The position numbers were made by a program, and so were the translations under genes. Source: Blastomussa wellsi (lineage: Eukaryota > Cnidaria > Anthozoa > Scleractinia > Plerogyridae). Taken from it: a DNA stretch of 64,000 bases. The notes under the pieces were generated by a model. That model had not been told where the DNA came from and made no database searches. It saw only the letters and a program-made list of their open reading frames with translations. The stretch is taken from positions 25,534,339 to 25,598,338 of the forward strand of contig OX393568.1 in NCBI GenBank assembly GCA_947652115.1, read 5' to 3'. Below, one piece after another: positions 60,625 to 64,000 of this stretch. The first letter of the stretch is position 1. Every line of letters begins with the position of its first letter.

Positions 60625-63600
60625 ATGAAAGAATTGTACAGTATATTAGTTTATTTAACACTATTATTTCTTCCAAACACACGGCGGACAAGCGGCAGCA
60701 ATGTGGAGGAGATTTCTGAACGTTACAAAATTGAAGGCAAGATTACGATTCAAGGTTTCAAGCCGTCCGGTAAGCTAAAATATGAGTTTAATGCAGCTGA
60801 TGATCGACCTGTTTAATGTAGTTTTAGATGCTACAGCGAGAGACACAGTGTGATCTTTTAATGTTTCATTCTGTTCGGTTGTTTTAAATGTTAACTCTAG
60901 CATTGGCGAGCATAAAATTTCGATTTCACAAGCTCAAACTTGTAGTGTTTGTTATTTTTGTTGATAGTTAACTTATAAGGTTTACTCATTTCTATGCCAA
61001 ATCACTGAGACCGTGCATAAAGGAACGATCTCCAATTTTTGCGAGACATGTTGACTTCACGTTGTCGGACACCTGCAACATGGGGGTTTGGGAGAATTCC
61101 CAAAAATTATGCAGACCCTCGACTACGTCTCAGGTTTGCATAACTGTCTCGAATTCTCCCAACCCCCCTCGTGTTTGGATGAGGCTATCTCTAACACGGA
61201 AAATGCCCTCTATCATTTAAATATAAGCAGCAGGCATGTATGTATATGTCCTAACGTTACTAAATATCAAACTCAATCAGACATACGTGTACATTCTAAC
61301 AAAATTCTCAAACCCAGTTGGTTCTTATAACATAGCTAACAGAGCCGCACAGCCAAATTCAGCATATGTACATGTACATGTGAGCGGGCTCCATAATCCA
61401 ATGGAGCAAATCGCTTTCGCCACCTTTGAGGTATGGTGCACTTGGGAAGTTTGGAGAGCACTGAAGACCCTAGAGTTGCTCTTGGCTATTGCCTTGAGCA
61501 ACTTTTACACTTCTTCTGTGCTCTTCAAACTTCCCACGTGAACCATAACCTTGATGGTGCACACTAAAGCCTGTAAAGAGGTCCTAGCAGGGTAAATTCC
61601 AACAAGGAACAATCCTCATGAATGGTAGACAGTGAGGGAACAACTCACATTTGCATTTTTGCCTAGAGTGGGCGTCAATTTACAATGTTTGGTTAATGAT
61701 GACTTTCTTTTCATCTTTTTCTCAGACTGGATTTCACAAACAAGAGTCCTTGTAGATGGTGGAAGTTATGTTGGGTTTCTAAAATCTGACGGTAGCTTCA
61801 CTGTGAATGATGTCCCTGCTGGTTCTTACGTAGTAGAAGTTCTTTCACCGAATAACTTGTTTGAACCTGTTAGAGTTGATATCAGTGGCAGAGCAAAGGG
61901 TAAAATTAGAGCAAGAAAAGTGAACTTTCTTCAGAATTCTGCGGTCGTTACAGTTCCATATCCTCTGAAGTTTAAATCTAAAGAGCCTGCATCCTTCTTT
62001 GAGAAGAGAGAGAAGTGGAAAGTAACTGATATGCTTTTTAATCCCATGGTAAGTATTGAACAGGTTCACTGTACTGGTTGGCATTTTGCTCTTTTAGAGC
62101 ATGTCTCTTTTTAGTTGGCTAGGCCTGGTGGCCGACTGTAAGAAAATACATTTGTTTTGATGATGATGAAATGAAAACCCCAAGGGGGTACTCACATTAA
62201 AGTGACTATGAAGCGAAAATTTTTTTTCTGCATAATTGAAAATTTTGTTATTTGAAACACAATTCCAAAGTTTGAAAGCGCTACGATACAAATTGTCGAT
62301 TTTACAAGCGCTCAAAGTTGTGCTTTTTCGCCTGAAAAATGGCAAATTGAATCGCGCGGCCAAAATACCATGTGACCTCAAATCTGACGTCAGTTTGTTT
62401 GCAAGCAGTGCAAGCAAATATGGCAGACGATGAGAAAGTAAAGCGTAGAGGTGGACAATATTGTGTTGCTGGGGCTCCAAACAACCAAAGTCGCCAAAAT
62501 ACGTCTTACAGCCCGAGTATTAGCATGCATCAGTTTCCAGCTGATCTTTCGCGACTGGAGTCAAGTGAGCATAAACAAATTCTTGTATGCAAACTGATGT
62601 CACACGCTTTTATCTCGCAATGAATTCGGACCCAGTCCCTTTGCCATTTTTAAAGGCAAAAAAGCGTAACTTTAAGCGCTTGTAAAATCGTCAATTTTTA
62701 TTGTAGCACTTTCAAACTTTGGAATTGCTTGTTTCAAATAGTAATTTTTTAAATTGTGTAGAAAAAAGATTTCGCTTCATAGGCACTTTAAGCATGATGG
62801 GGAGGTCTGACATATTTTTTTGGGTTGAAAATTTACATGCTCAGTATTTTTTTCGGTCAAGAGATCTGACACATTTTTTTAGGTCTTAAAAATTATGCGT
62901 ATTTTTTTGGGTCACATCTCCGATCTCAGATCTCAGATCTCAGATTATTGATGGAAAATCATGCATTAGAAGAGTCTGTTTTATTGAATAAATCTGTATT
63001 GAGGTGTTTAAGTCTTATATTTTTTGGGTAGGAAATTTTGATGCCAGGTATTTTGGGGTCTAAAATTCCAGGCTTGTGTTTTTTTGGGTTTGCAATATGA
63101 AGCTCCGTCAGATCCTCCCCTCATGTATAACGTGAGTACCCCCCCTGGGATGAAAACCAATGACATGCTCATTTCTATGTATCTATGTGTATATTATTAA
63201 AGGTAGATTCAGTGCAAAGTTTTACTTACGTATTACCCTTTTGACTGAAACCCTTTTTCAGTTTGAGCAGGATGGTTGCATGTACACTGTACATGTATGC
63301 ATCAGCCATTGAATGATTTTTAACTTGCGACCAAATACTCAATCTGCAATACTTTCCTAAAGGCACATATTGCAGACACATTGTTGGGAACACAAATGTT
63401 TCCGTGTTTGCCTGCACGTGCAACATTGTTTTGGACTCAAATTGTTGTGTACTTGGAGATGCAAAAATGTTAAACTTTCTGATTTTATTCAAAAACATTT
63501 TGTGTCCACATCAAATGTTTGCCTCGTTTGCACATGCAAAGAATGCCATGAACAACAATGTGTCCTAATGCTTTCTACCTCCTTAAGTTATTGATACTTT

Positions 63601-63947
63601 TTAGGTTTGCCCATAAATCTTGCTTGCTCTCAGCGGTGATACACAAATTAATTAATTAATTTATTTTATTCATACCCATTAAATGAGGATAAAATTGAAG
63701 ATACTGTACATACTGTAATATTGCATGGTAAATACAATCAACATGATTGTATGTTTTGCTAACTTTTCTGGAAGGGAACATGTCAAGTGCTGAGAAGCTG
63801 GTTTTGTACAATGAAGGTAAAATTGTCTTAAAACTGAAATAATCATGATCATTTTCCTCTTCACAGGTTTTGATGATGGTACTACCACTGCTTCTGCTGT
63901 TAGTTTTACCCAGACTTATAAATAGTCAAGATCCAGAGACACAAAAG
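60625..63947 (+). CDS. EMC7: ER membrane protein complex subunit 7 (3' end beyond window)
   Basis: Subunit of the EMC transmembrane insertase. Exons in window: 60625-60769, 61726-62048, 63867-63947 (183 codons), then a GT donor at 63948, so at least one more exon follows outside. Residues 1-~25 are a signal peptide ([16 protein letters not shown]). Then [16 protein letters not shown], and in exon 2 the conserved luminal beta-sandwich: [76 protein letters not shown]. Exon 2 ends in NPM and exon 3 begins with the membrane helix [20 protein letters not shown]. The cytosolic tail is cut by the window edge. The transposon nest at 62180-63149 is in intron 2. Confidence 0.95.
61078..61182. repeat. 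Foldback element in EMC7 intron 1
   Basis: GGGGGTTTGGGAGAATTC at the left opposes GAATTCTCCCAACCCCCC at the right. The inner arms TGCAGACC / GGTTTGCA are approximate. Confidence 0.7.
61436..61556. repeat. Foldback MITE in EMC7 intron 1
   Basis: GTGCACTTGGGAAGTTTGGA (left) opposes TTCAAACTTCCCACGTGAAC (right). The inner arms AGAGCACTGAAG / CTTCTGTGCTCT and AGAGTTGCTCTTGGC / GCCTTGAGCAACTTTT are also inverted. Confidence 0.75.
62180..63149. mobile_element. DNA transposon (non-autonomous) with 9-bp target duplication, EMC7 intron 2
   Basis: Left end CCAAGGGGGTACTCAC and right end GTGAGTACCCCCCCTGGG are inverted. The 9-base direct repeat ATGAAAACC flanks it (62171-62179 and 63150-63158), which suits a Mutator-like element. 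No transposase is seen. A second element is inserted inside at 62201-62787. Confidence 0.75.
62201..62787. mobile_element. TTAA foldback element, family 2, carrying a THAP-like exon
   Basis: Flanked by TTAA (62197-62200 and 62788-62791). Left AGTGACTATGAAGCGAAA, right TTTCGCTTCATAGGCACT; arms of about 120 bases. The centre holds an ATG at 62420 opening [18 protein letters not shown], followed by [16 protein letters not shown], which resembles the start of a THAP (C2CH) zinc-finger domain. The frame ends at 62623 without the rest of the domain. It is nested within the element at 62180-63149. Confidence 0.75.
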
Positions 63948-64000
63948 GTAAGACGGAGACAAAAGGTTGTTAGGGGAGCAAATTTTGGTTGTTTTGTCTC

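Overview
The window is nuclear DNA of an early-branching animal. Genes are intron-rich with GT-AG splice sites, the DNA is AT-rich, and introns and spacers are full of tRNA-derived SINEs and short foldback (MITE-type) elements. Gene content and repeat style fit an anthozoan cnidarian, probably a stony coral. That placement is an inference, since no taxon-specific sequence could be searched.

Layout: (1) 373-9510 (+) holds 19 exons of NUP98, from the autoproteolytic junction to the stop codon, i.e. essentially all of Nup96. (2) 11325-12065 (+) is an intronless DUF4476 gene with a Pro/Gly-rich tail, followed by a decayed partial copy at 12347-12570. (3) 12947-15331 (-) is a three-exon, secreted, cysteine-rich protein of unknown function. 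(4) 19282-21342 (+) is a single-exon 686-residue ectodomain protein with a signal peptide and a GPI-like tail. (5) 25796-52071 (+) is a cluster of four same-strand loci that each encode a basic N-terminus, one transmembrane helix and an intron directly after the helix. Three are microproteins (61, 93 and 119 aa) and the fourth is complete AIFM1 (16 exons, 660 aa). (6) 36.7-41.3 kb, between the third microprotein gene and AIFM1, is a large array of tRNA-like T-arm/B-box units with internal segmental duplications. (7) 53754-58044 (+) is SPATA18/MIEAP. (8) 58999-60449 (-) is a GLOD5-like glyoxalase, head-to-head with (9) EMC7 at 60625-63947 (+), which runs off the window.

The central block is rich in mitochondrial functions: AIFM1 (inner-membrane oxidoreductase), three putative small inner-membrane proteins related to its membrane anchor, and MIEAP (mitochondrial quality control). 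The most novel signal is the AIFM1 anchor module existing as separate tandem microprotein genes. Also notable are a nested transposon in EMC7 carrying a THAP-like exon, at least four TTAA-flanked foldback families, and the B-box array.
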